DNA of 64,000 nt from Halanaerobium kushneri (GTDB lineage Bacteria > Bacillota > Halanaerobiia > Halanaerobiales > Halanaerobiaceae). Position numbers and translations under genes: made by a program. The stretch spans positions 1 through 64,000 of the forward strand of contig NZ_FTNC01000011.1 in the NCBI RefSeq assembly GCF_900156285.1, written 5' to 3'. Below the pieces are notes generated by a model. It had not been told where the DNA came from and made no database searches. It saw nothing but the letters and a program-made list of their open reading frames with translations. This document shows, piece after piece, positions 44,187-51,407 of the stretch (its first letter is position 1; the number at the start of each line of letters is the position of its first letter).

Positions 44187-44804
44187 CTACTTCTGTGTTA
44201 AAATATTATTCTTTAATTCTATGGCTATCTCTTCCCTAAATGAATCAATTAAAGCCGCAAAAGTATTTTCTATCATCTGCTGATTGTTTTTTGCTTTAAT
44301 TATAAAGCCTCCGGATTTAATTTTCTCAGTTAGTCTCATCTCGAATTGGTAATCATCCATTTCTTTTTCCAGCAATTCCTCTAAATCAGACTTGAATTCA
44401 CTGTCCTTTTCTCTCAATAAAACAGTAAACTCCTGATCTGGCAATTCTTTAGCGGCTGCTTTTATAGAATTAAAAATAAATAAACAATAATCTTTTTCAG
44501 CTGTAAACTCATCCAGTTTTTCATGTAATTCCTGAATAAAGTTATTAATCGAATCATTTAGTTTTTTTCTCTTGAGATTTTTTTTCTCCAAAATTGCTCT
44601 TGAGATTATTTGTTCTCTTTTTTGCTCCGCCATATTTTCATAATTATTTATAATATTTTTCTGTTTATTATCCAGCTCTTCTTGAAAATTATCGTATCTT
44701 TTCTGTAATTCTTTACGTTTCTTTTCAATCTGATTGTTATTTTCCTGCTTAACTTCATCAATAATCTCAGTTTTAATGGCCATAATTTTTTCTGCAATAT
44801 CCAC
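44187..44804 (-). CDS. ntpE: V/A-type ATPase subunit E (peripheral stalk)
   Basis: Subunit E pairs with subunit G/H to form the peripheral stalk. The 205-residue protein starts with a long charged coiled coil (about 1-90, rich in Lys, Glu, Gln and Asn) and ends with a mixed alpha/beta head domain, with the family segment SGGFIIKAKNNQQMIENTF (about residue 165). The start is GTG with GAGGTG about 10 bases upstream. The sequence is poorly conserved in this family, so the call rests on length, structure and position before A. Confidence 0.88.
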   Translation of the reverse strand: MDIAEKIMAIKTEIIDEVKQENNNQIEKKRKELQKRYDNFQEELDNKQKNIINNYENMAEQKREQIISRAILEKKNLKRKKLNDSINNFIQELHEKLDEFTAEKDYCLFIFNSIKAAAKELPDQEFTVLLREKDSEFKSDLEELLEKEMDDYQFEMRLTEKIKSGGFIIKAKNNQQMIENTFAALIDSFREEIAIELKNNILTQK

Positions 44805-44821
44805 TCATCTCTCACCTCTTT

Positions 44822-44934
44822 TGCTGAGTTTTCTTTTATAGACGAAAGGTTAACTCTGCATTAATGAATCGAGCATGTCATGCTGAGTTTTCTTTTATAG
44901 ACGAAAGGTTAACTCTGCATTAATGCATTGAGCA
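44822..44934. repeat. Two tandem copies of a 54-base repeat inside the V-ATPase operon
   Basis: The segment starting TGCTGAGTTTTCTTTTATAG occurs at 44822 and again at 44881. Forty-five bases are identical and the match extends to 54 bases with two differences, so the period is 59. On the minus strand each copy can fold: GAGTT pairs with AACTC and CTTT with AAAG. The copies fill most of the 147-base gap between the F and E genes, an unusually large gap for this operon. No protein is encoded. Confidence 0.9.
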
Positions 44935-44951
44935 AAGAATGTTAATCCTTA

Positions 44952-45263
44952 TTAAATCTTAATACCAATCGATTCCTGGACATATTTTGTAATATATTCT
45001 GGCTCTTCCTCAGGATCAACATGTCGATCAGGAATCTCCAGCACCAGAGGAAGTTCTGCAGATAATTTCAGTTCATCAATTAAATCAGGTACCAGCTCTG
45101 CTAATTTCCTTGTAATTAAAAGAACACCTATATCATTTTTTTTCCTAACCCTGTTAATCTCTTCTATAACTTTTTCTTTTTCATGAATAACAACTCCATT
45201 TATTCCAACTAATCTTAAACCTATATTTGTGTCAATATTATCGCTAATACAGTATATTTTCAT
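44952..45263 (-). CDS. V/A-type ATPase subunit F (central stalk)
   Basis: Subunit F is the small Rossmann-like regulator that binds subunit D in the rotor. The 103-residue protein shows the family pattern: a short strand at the N-terminus (MKIYCISD), GLRLVGINGV, the GVLLITRKLAE segment (about residue 50) and PLVLEIPD (about 75). It lies 11 bases after K. The following gap to E holds the tandem repeats. Confidence 0.92.
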   Translation of the reverse strand: MKIYCISDNIDTNIGLRLVGINGVVIHEKEKVIEEINRVRKKNDIGVLLITRKLAELVPDLIDELKLSAELPLVLEIPDRHVDPEEEPEYITKYVQESIGIKI

Positions 45264-45273
45264 ACTATATCAC

Positions 45274-45693
45274 CTATAATCTTCCCAGAATCATAATTGA
45301 AATTATTAATCCATAAATTGCAATTCCCTCTCCTAAACCAATAATAATTAAGGCTCGACCTAAAATTTCAGGTTTTTCACTAATTGCTCCAATAGCAGCT
45401 GAGCCAGCAATTCCAACCGCAATACCGGCACCAATTGAAGCAATACCTACTGCAAGTCCTGCTGCAAGATATCCTAGACCTAAGTTAGAAGATGTATTAA
45501 CAGCTGTATCAGCAGCATATACTCTTGCTGGTAGAGCTAAATTTGAGCCCAGAATCACCAGAGTAAATAATAAAATTAAATTAATACTTAAAATTGAATA
45601 CTTCAACCATTTCTTATTTGTTTTCTTAAACATAATTATTCCCCCTATAAGTGCTGTAATAAATAAACTTAATAAAGTTAATGTTAAAATCAT
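45274..45693 (-). CDS. ntpK: V/A-type ATPase subunit K (membrane rotor ring)
   Basis: Subunit K forms the ion-carrying ring. The 139-residue protein has four hydrophobic segments. The second pair (about 71-137) is the recognisable c-type hairpin: GASIGAGIAVG-like repeats, the SEKPE polar loop and the carboxylate Glu122 in GEGIAIYG. The first pair (1-60) has no ion-site signature. Residues that bind Na+ in c/K subunits, such as the Gln in the first helix and Thr after the Glu, are not evident, so proton coupling is possible; this is inference. ATG at 45693 has GGGAGG upstream. Confidence 0.93.
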   Translation of the reverse strand: MILTLTLLSLFITALIGGIIMFKKTNKKWLKYSILSINLILLFTLVILGSNLALPARVYAADTAVNTSSNLGLGYLAAGLAVGIASIGAGIAVGIAGSAAIGAISEKPEILGRALIIIGLGEGIAIYGLIISIMILGRL

Positions 45694-45768
45694 TTTATTT
45701 CCTCCCATCATAATATTTATAATTTTAACGAGTTATTTTAAAATCAAGAGCTTAAATAACTCCTAAAA

Positions 45769-47688
45769 TTATTCAATCTTAAGTGGTTTTAATTCTCTTC
45801 CACTGCCACTGTAGAATTTTGCAAATATCTCAAAAAACTCTAATCTTAAAATTTGAATTCCTACAACAACACCTTCCAGGACCATAATAACAATATTCCC
45901 GACAACTAAAACCAGCAGGCTACCGGCATTATTATTTATCATTTCTGACAAAATAATTACTGCCATTGACAGTCCAACATGATTTAAAGTAAAAGCTCCA
46001 ACCCTCAAAAAAGACAGGGTATTACTCAAATAACTTAAAACTGTATCAAAAAGTTCAAATGCAGATTCCAGTATATACTCAGATATTTTTTTATCAATAC
46101 TAAACTTCTGCTCTGTCAACAAATTACCAAGTGGTTCTTTAAGAAAGATAAGCAGTAATAATATTATAAAGACTGCTGCGATCACAGGTGCTGGCATTAG
46201 AAGTTTATTCTGAATCCCATAATAGGCTAAATTGCTAAGTAAAAATAGATATAATATTAAACCACTTAAACCACTATCAGAAAATAATGCTTCTGTATAA
46301 TCTTTGTTTTTAAAAGTATTAAATAAGTTGAAAATCATAGAAGTAATTAAAAGGAAAATACCAATCATTACAGTAAAACCAAGCCAAAACATAATATTAT
46401 CCATTGGTCTAATTATAAGAGCAGGTATCAGGTCCTCAAGCCCAAAAAGACTTCCATAAAATGTACCAAAGACCATTGAAGAAAATCCAATTGAAATTAA
46501 AATATAGGCAGCATCCTTGTTTTTAATAAAATCTATTTTATTTTTATAAATAGCAAAGCCCAGACTTACAAAAACAAAACCCTGGCCTAAGTCTCCAAAC
46601 ATTATCCCAAATAATAAAATATAACTCAGAGCAAAAAATAGTGATGGATCAATTTCCCCGTATTTAGGCAGACCGTAAAGCTTAACCAGAGATGTGAAAG
46701 ATTTTATCCACTCTGGATTTTCAATAATTGTTGGGGGATTTTCCTCTTCAGCATTTTTTACTTCCTGGCTGCTGTATATTACTTTTGTATAATTATCTGA
46801 AATCAGTTTTTCAAATTCTTTTTCATTTTCTTCACTTATCCAGCCAGTTGTAATGAAAAAATAATTGCTTTCCCCATAATAACTATTATTAACATCTGTA
46901 ATTTTATTAAAAACCAGCATCTGCTGATAATAATCTAACAGCTGATTTTGATGACGATGCTTCAGTTTTTTAAATTCTAAATTTATTTGGTCTCTAATAA
47001 TTTCTATTTTATCAAGCCTGTGTCTGGCCTGATTTAATATCTCTTTTGGCGATTCTTTTACTCTATCAGGTAATTCAATTCTCTGGAAATTTGCTGAGTT
47101 CAAAATATCAAGTGCTTTTTGTTGATAATTCTTTTTAGCAAATGTAAAAAACCAGACTCGATCCTGATCTCGATTAACTTCCAGAACAAGCACCGGTACT
47201 TCCGTAACATTCTCAATTAATCGCTCATATCTTTCCTGACTTAAACTACCAAAAATAAGAGTGATATAGGATAGATTCTTTAGGCTCTGAAGTTCAATAT
47301 CAATATTTCTCATAACATAAACATGTTTAATCAGATTATTTAAGCGTTTTTCTTCTGCATCGAGTTTTTTGGTTATTCTTTCCAGCTTATTAATCTTTTT
47401 CTGAATCGGTTGAACAAAATCCTTGAATTTCTCTAGATTAACTTTATTGAGCTGATCAAAATCAATATTTTCAATTGTTTTACTTAAATTCAAACTATCA
47501 AGCATCCGATCCAATTCATTAAAGCAAGACTTATAAGAGTTTTTTATTTGACTGCTTTTAAAATTTTTATGATATTTTTCAGTTTTCAAAAGTTCTATCT
47601 CACTATTTCTCATCATCTCCTCAGTTATAGAATCAATATCTCTTTTTAAACCGAGAATCTGAAACTTTTTCATTTTTTTAATTCCCAA
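45769..47688 (-). CDS. ntpI: V/A-type ATPase subunit I (membrane stator)
   Basis: Subunit I is the stator homologue of V-ATPase subunit a; it forms the ion half-channels beside the K ring. The 639-residue protein has a cytoplasmic, coiled-coil-rich N-terminal half (about 1-320) and a membrane half with about seven to eight helices. The latter has FGIMFGDLGQG (about residue 357) and a C-terminal SFLRVGAFTLNHVGLS segment with the conserved Arg that works opposite the K-ring Glu. The TTG at 47688 is preferred: GGAGG lies 7 bases upstream, while a GTG at 47694 lies on that site. Confidence 0.94.
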   Translation of the reverse strand: MGIKKMKKFQILGLKRDIDSITEEMMRNSEIELLKTEKYHKNFKSSQIKNSYKSCFNELDRMLDSLNLSKTIENIDFDQLNKVNLEKFKDFVQPIQKKINKLERITKKLDAEEKRLNNLIKHVYVMRNIDIELQSLKNLSYITLIFGSLSQERYERLIENVTEVPVLVLEVNRDQDRVWFFTFAKKNYQQKALDILNSANFQRIELPDRVKESPKEILNQARHRLDKIEIIRDQINLEFKKLKHRHQNQLLDYYQQMLVFNKITDVNNSYYGESNYFFITTGWISEENEKEFEKLISDNYTKVIYSSQEVKNAEEENPPTIIENPEWIKSFTSLVKLYGLPKYGEIDPSLFFALSYILLFGIMFGDLGQGFVFVSLGFAIYKNKIDFIKNKDAAYILISIGFSSMVFGTFYGSLFGLEDLIPALIIRPMDNIMFWLGFTVMIGIFLLITSMIFNLFNTFKNKDYTEALFSDSGLSGLILYLFLLSNLAYYGIQNKLLMPAPVIAAVFIILLLLIFLKEPLGNLLTEQKFSIDKKISEYILESAFELFDTVLSYLSNTLSFLRVGAFTLNHVGLSMAVIILSEMINNNAGSLLVLVVGNIVIMVLEGVVVGIQILRLEFFEIFAKFYSGSGRELKPLKIE

Positions 47689-47690
47689 AA

Positions 47691-48746
47691 TCACACCTCC
47701 TTTCGAATTAAGAAATTTTTAATCCTGTCTTTAGGAAGTGAATATCTAATTCCCTCCAGAACAGTAATTATATCTCTTAATTCATATTCTCTAATATATA
47801 AATAAGCCAGTATATTAGAGATCGTAAAAAAGCTTTCTGTTTTAATCTGCTGTAATTTTTTAAAAATATGGTTCAAAAAGAATCTTTCAAAAATAACATT
47901 TTCATCTTTAATAGCTTTCTCTAAAAGCTGCTGATATGGTTGATAAGCAATATGTTTTACTAAATTTTCCGACTTATTTTCCTGACTCATATTTTGCAGT
48001 TCTTTTCTTTTAACTTTAAAATGATAAGGAATAATATAATTTAAAATTTCACCTGATGATAAATTATAATATCTTTTAATTCTATAAACCCACTGGATAT
48101 TAAGTAAATCAATGTGGGTTCCAATGATTTCCTCAAAATACTTTTTATCTTTACTGGAAAAGTTCTCAGCCAGTTTATTAAGTTCCGAAAAATAATAAAA
48201 ATCTAAAGTCATTTCAATTGGAAATAAATTTTTGTTTTTCTGATACTGATCCGAAAATTCATCTAAAATTTCGGAATAATGAAGATTTTTTAGTACTTTT
48301 TTAATCTCATTGTAAGAAGACGCCTGAATAAGATTATTAAAATCAATTTTTTTATTTCGATCTATATATATTAAATTATCAGTAAGATAACTCTCTTCAC
48401 TATCCATTAAAATAGTTCTTAAAATGATTTTTAAATCTTCGATTTCAAATTTTTTAAAATAATGCTCAATAAAACTTTTCAAGTCAGAGCTTACATATTT
48501 TTTCAGAAAATCTTCTGAAAGCACAAGACTTTTCTTAAGATTAAGTTCAAGCTGCCGCCTGTGAATTTCCTGACCTGAAAATTCTTCTAAATGTTTTTGA
48601 TAATAGGTATTGTTATAAAGATAATTAAAAGCTTCCTGAACAGAGTTTAACTCTATTAACTTTTGAAAGTCTTTTTCTTTAAGCATACTGCTACTTAAAG
48701 CTTTTAATTTTGCATTTACAGCCGGATACTGAAAAAAAGCTGGCAT
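47691..48746 (-). CDS. ntpC: V/A-type ATPase subunit C
   Basis: Subunit C (homologous to eukaryotic d) sits as a socket between the rotor ring and the central shaft. The 351-residue, largely helical protein has the family N-terminus (YPAVNAKLKALSSSML) and a C-terminal NILAYLYIREYELRDIITVLEGIRY segment typical of the family. ATG at 48746 has GGAAGG 8 bases upstream, within which the preceding stop TGA is embedded. Its own stop lies inside the ribosome-binding site of the I gene. Confidence 0.92.
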   Translation of the reverse strand: MPAFFQYPAVNAKLKALSSSMLKEKDFQKLIELNSVQEAFNYLYNNTYYQKHLEEFSGQEIHRRQLELNLKKSLVLSEDFLKKYVSSDLKSFIEHYFKKFEIEDLKIILRTILMDSEESYLTDNLIYIDRNKKIDFNNLIQASSYNEIKKVLKNLHYSEILDEFSDQYQKNKNLFPIEMTLDFYYFSELNKLAENFSSKDKKYFEEIIGTHIDLLNIQWVYRIKRYYNLSSGEILNYIIPYHFKVKRKELQNMSQENKSENLVKHIAYQPYQQLLEKAIKDENVIFERFFLNHIFKKLQQIKTESFFTISNILAYLYIREYELRDIITVLEGIRYSLPKDRIKNFLIRKEV

Positions 48747-48751
48747 TATTT

Positions 48752-49072
48752 TCACCTTCCTGAACTAATTATTTTATCAAAATATTTCTTTAATAAATCA
48801 GCTTTCACTTTTTGATAGTCATTTTCAATCTTTTTGATCTCATTTTTACTTTCTTCTTCCAAATTTGCCGCAAATCTTTCTGCTCCAGCTTTACTTTCTG
48901 CGAGTATCTCTTCCCCTTCCTTTTTACTTTCTTCAATCTTCACTTTTTCTTCCCGAGCCATTCTTTTTTCATATTTTTCTTCTAATTCTTTAATTTCCTC
49001 TGCCAGATCATCTTTCAAACCCTGTGCCTGCTGCTCAATGTTTATAACTTTTTCGATTAATTCTTCCTGCAA
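48752..49072 (-). CDS. V/A-type ATPase subunit G/H (peripheral stalk coiled coil)
   Basis: This 106-residue protein is almost entirely one charged coiled coil rich in Glu, Lys and Ala (for example EEIKELEEKYEKRMARE), the form of the stalk subunit called G, H or AhaH. It would pair with E. The family is defined mainly by this shape and by position at the head of the operon, which both fit. The TTG start at 49072 has GGAGG 7 bases upstream; a GTG at 49081 overlaps that site. It lies 14 bases after the histidine kinase stop. Confidence 0.85.
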   Translation of the reverse strand: MQEELIEKVINIEQQAQGLKDDLAEEIKELEEKYEKRMAREEKVKIEESKKEGEEILAESKAGAERFAANLEEESKNEIKKIENDYQKVKADLLKKYFDKIISSGR

Positions 49073-49086
49073 ATTAATCACCTCCC

Positions 49087-50472
49087 TTATTTTTTAGGTA
49101 ACATTACCCTGAATTTAGTACCATTTCTAAGAGAGCTTTCAACATTTATTTCTCCCCCATGAACTTTAACGATCCAGCTGCAGATTGAAAGTCCAAGACC
49201 GGTACCACCATAATCTCTTGACCTGGATTTATCAACTCTATAAAAACGTTTAAAGATATTATTCAAATCTTTTTTAGGAATTCCTATCCCATTATCAAGG
49301 ATATTAATTTCATAATAATTATCAAGATTTTTTAAAGTGATTTTAATTTTCCCTTCATTAGGGGTATACTTTATTGCATTATCTACCAGATTTAATAATA
49401 ACTGAGTAATCAAACTCAAATCAGCTTTGATTCTAAAATTGTTTTCTCCAATTATTTTTTTTGTAATTAAAATATTTTTTTCAGCAGCTAAATTATTCAT
49501 TTCTTCTATTACTGTATCAATAACAATCTCCAGATCAAATTTTTCTTTTTCCAGAGTAAAATTTTTTTCATCTGCCTTGGCCAAAATTAGCATCTGAGAA
49601 ATCAAATTATTTAACTGATCAATTTGTTTTTTTATTGTAGTCAAAATATCCTTTTGTTCAGAAGTTAATTTTTGATCTGAATCCAGTGCTTCCTCAACCT
49701 GAGCTCTAATAACAGAAATTGGGGTCTTTAATTCGTGGGAAACATCTGCATTAAATTGTTTCTGCCTGAAAAAAGATGTCTCAAGTCTGTCCAGTAAGTT
49801 ATTTAATGTTTTACCCAGCCTTCCTATTTCATCTTCACGACTTTCTGGAATATCTATTCTCTGGGAGAGATTGTTCTGACTTATCTTTTCAGCAGTTGAG
49901 GAGATTATATCAATTGCTTTTAAAGCCTGCCTTGCCAAAAAATATCCACCCCCACTGGCAAAAAGTAGAGTCAGTGGAATCATAAATATTAAAATTATTA
50001 TTAACTTATCCAGCATTTTATCTTCCTTATTAAAAGAATAAAGAAGAGTAATATAACCATTAGAAGCGGAAGATTTAGAATTATCTAAATTATAAGCCTC
50101 AGTCAGCAGCGCCCACTTTTGATCTTTATATTCTTTAATTGTAAATTTTTCATTATAGTCAGCAGAAATAATATTATTAATTAAGCCCTCTTTAGAGTTA
50201 TCATTTAGCAACTCTCCCTGATTATTATAAAAAAAGGCTTTAATATTTTGATCACCAGTATTATTTAATATTTTATCATCATTTATAAAATCTGCCTTTA
50301 TTTTGGTTATTTCGATTTCTAATAAATTATATACTTCTTCTTTTAACTGGTCTTCTAAATAAAAATACAAGATTGAGCTAAAAATGATTAAGACCAGAAA
50401 CAAAATGATCATATACCAGACTGTTAAATTAAATTTTAAGGAATAATTTTTATAAGTAAAAGTCTTATTCAT
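49087..50472 (-). CDS. Sensor histidine kinase
   Basis: This 461-residue membrane sensor kinase has two membrane helices (about 17-37 and 158-180) enclosing an extracytoplasmic sensor of about 120 residues, then a HAMP linker (about 181-235). The HisKA dimerisation domain follows with the phosphorylated His in SHELKTPISVIRA (about residue 248). The ATPase domain has NLVDNAIKYTPNEG, DNGIGIPKKD and GGTGLGLSI. It overlaps the response regulator gene by 8 bases and is followed after 14 bases by the V-ATPase operon. The sensor domain resembles no family that I can name, so the signal is unknown. Confidence 0.95.
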   Translation of the reverse strand: MNKTFTYKNYSLKFNLTVWYMIILFLVLIIFSSILYFYLEDQLKEEVYNLLEIEITKIKADFINDDKILNNTGDQNIKAFFYNNQGELLNDNSKEGLINNIISADYNEKFTIKEYKDQKWALLTEAYNLDNSKSSASNGYITLLYSFNKEDKMLDKLIIILIFMIPLTLLFASGGGYFLARQALKAIDIISSTAEKISQNNLSQRIDIPESREDEIGRLGKTLNNLLDRLETSFFRQKQFNADVSHELKTPISVIRAQVEEALDSDQKLTSEQKDILTTIKKQIDQLNNLISQMLILAKADEKNFTLEKEKFDLEIVIDTVIEEMNNLAAEKNILITKKIIGENNFRIKADLSLITQLLLNLVDNAIKYTPNEGKIKITLKNLDNYYEINILDNGIGIPKKDLNNIFKRFYRVDKSRSRDYGGTGLGLSICSWIVKVHGGEINVESSLRNGTKFRVMLPKK

Positions 50473-51145
50473 CTTTGATAACCTTCATTCTATATCCACG
50501 ACCTCGAACAGTCTCCAGCAGCTTTATCTCGTGCTGATCATCAATTTTTTTTCTTAAAAATCTTATATAAACATCAACAATGTTGGTGTTATTACCACTC
50601 ATATAACCCCAGACATGTTCTTCTATCTGAGATCTACTTAATATATGGCCTCGATTTCTCATTAAATATTCTAAAACAGCATATTCTTTGCTGGTAAGTT
50701 CAATTACTTTATCTGCTCTCTTAACTGAATAGTCAATAGTATTTAAAATCAAATCTCCATTTTTTAAAATATTACTGTGTTCTTTAACCCCTCTTCTAAA
50801 AATTGTTTTTATTCTCGCAGTAAGTTCTTCAAAAGCAAAAGGTTTGGTTAAATAATCATCTGCTCCCATATTTAAGCCTTTAACCTTATCTTCCAGACTA
50901 TCTCTGGCAGTTAAAATAAGTACAGGGGTTTTATCCTCCCAATCCCTTAATTCTCTTAATACTTCCAGTCCACTTTTTTTAGGAATCATAATATCTAAAA
51001 TAATTAGATCATACTCATTAACAATAGTTTTATCAATTGCTTCTTCACCATCATAAACAATATCAGCTGTATAGTTTTCTCTTTCTAATCTTTTTTTTAT
51101 TATTTTAGCTAAATCTTTTTCATCCTCTACAATAAGAATTTTCAT
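50465..51145 (-). CDS. OmpR/PhoB-family response regulator
   Basis: This 226-residue two-domain regulator has a receiver domain (about 1-120) with the acidic pocket EDE (residues 7-9), phospho-acceptor Asp in LIILDIMIPKKSG (about residue 51), Thr in LILTARD and Lys in YLTKPF. A winged-helix DNA-binding domain (about 128-222) has SKEYAVLEYLMRNRG and TVRGRGYRM. It is the first gene of a likely unit continuing through the kinase into the V-ATPase genes. The 262-base gap upstream is AT-rich with no clear promoter. Confidence 0.96.
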   Translation of the reverse strand: MKILIVEDEKDLAKIIKKRLERENYTADIVYDGEEAIDKTIVNEYDLIILDIMIPKKSGLEVLRELRDWEDKTPVLILTARDSLEDKVKGLNMGADDYLTKPFAFEELTARIKTIFRRGVKEHSNILKNGDLILNTIDYSVKRADKVIELTSKEYAVLEYLMRNRGHILSRSQIEEHVWGYMSGNNTNIVDVYIRFLRKKIDDQHEIKLLETVRGRGYRMKVIKDE

Positions 51146-51346
51146 TAAAACACTTCCTTCAATCTAAAGTTTACAATTTTTATAAATGACTGGAATAAAG
51201 TATCCCTTATTATTAATTTATACTTTTAGATAATAAATCCTTTATCTCAAAAGACAAATCTTAACATTTTATTTAAAACATGTTATATTTTTTTGATTTC
51301 CTATTTATTATTTAATGAGTATAGCAGCGGAATATTAAAAAATGAT

Positions 51347-51378
51347 TAAAAAAAACAGCCCTATAATTAGGGCTGTTT
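51347..51378 (-). terminator. Rho-independent terminator of ileS
   Basis: AACAGCCCTA (51355-51364) and TAGGGCTGTT (51369-51378) form a perfect stem with a four-base loop, followed on the minus strand by eight T residues. It lies about 30 bases after the ileS stop. Confidence 0.94.
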
Positions 51379-51407
51379 AAAAACAATTATTTTAGTCTGC
51401 TATTTTT

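Noticed and set aside
44822-44934. CRISPR array
   Set aside because: Only two units with a five-base difference between period and repeat length, so there is no spacer, and no cas genes are nearby.
51146-51346. Promoter for the response regulator-kinase unit
   Set aside because: TTGTCT is followed by TTATCT at 18 bases, but several equally weak AT-rich alternatives exist, so no site is called.
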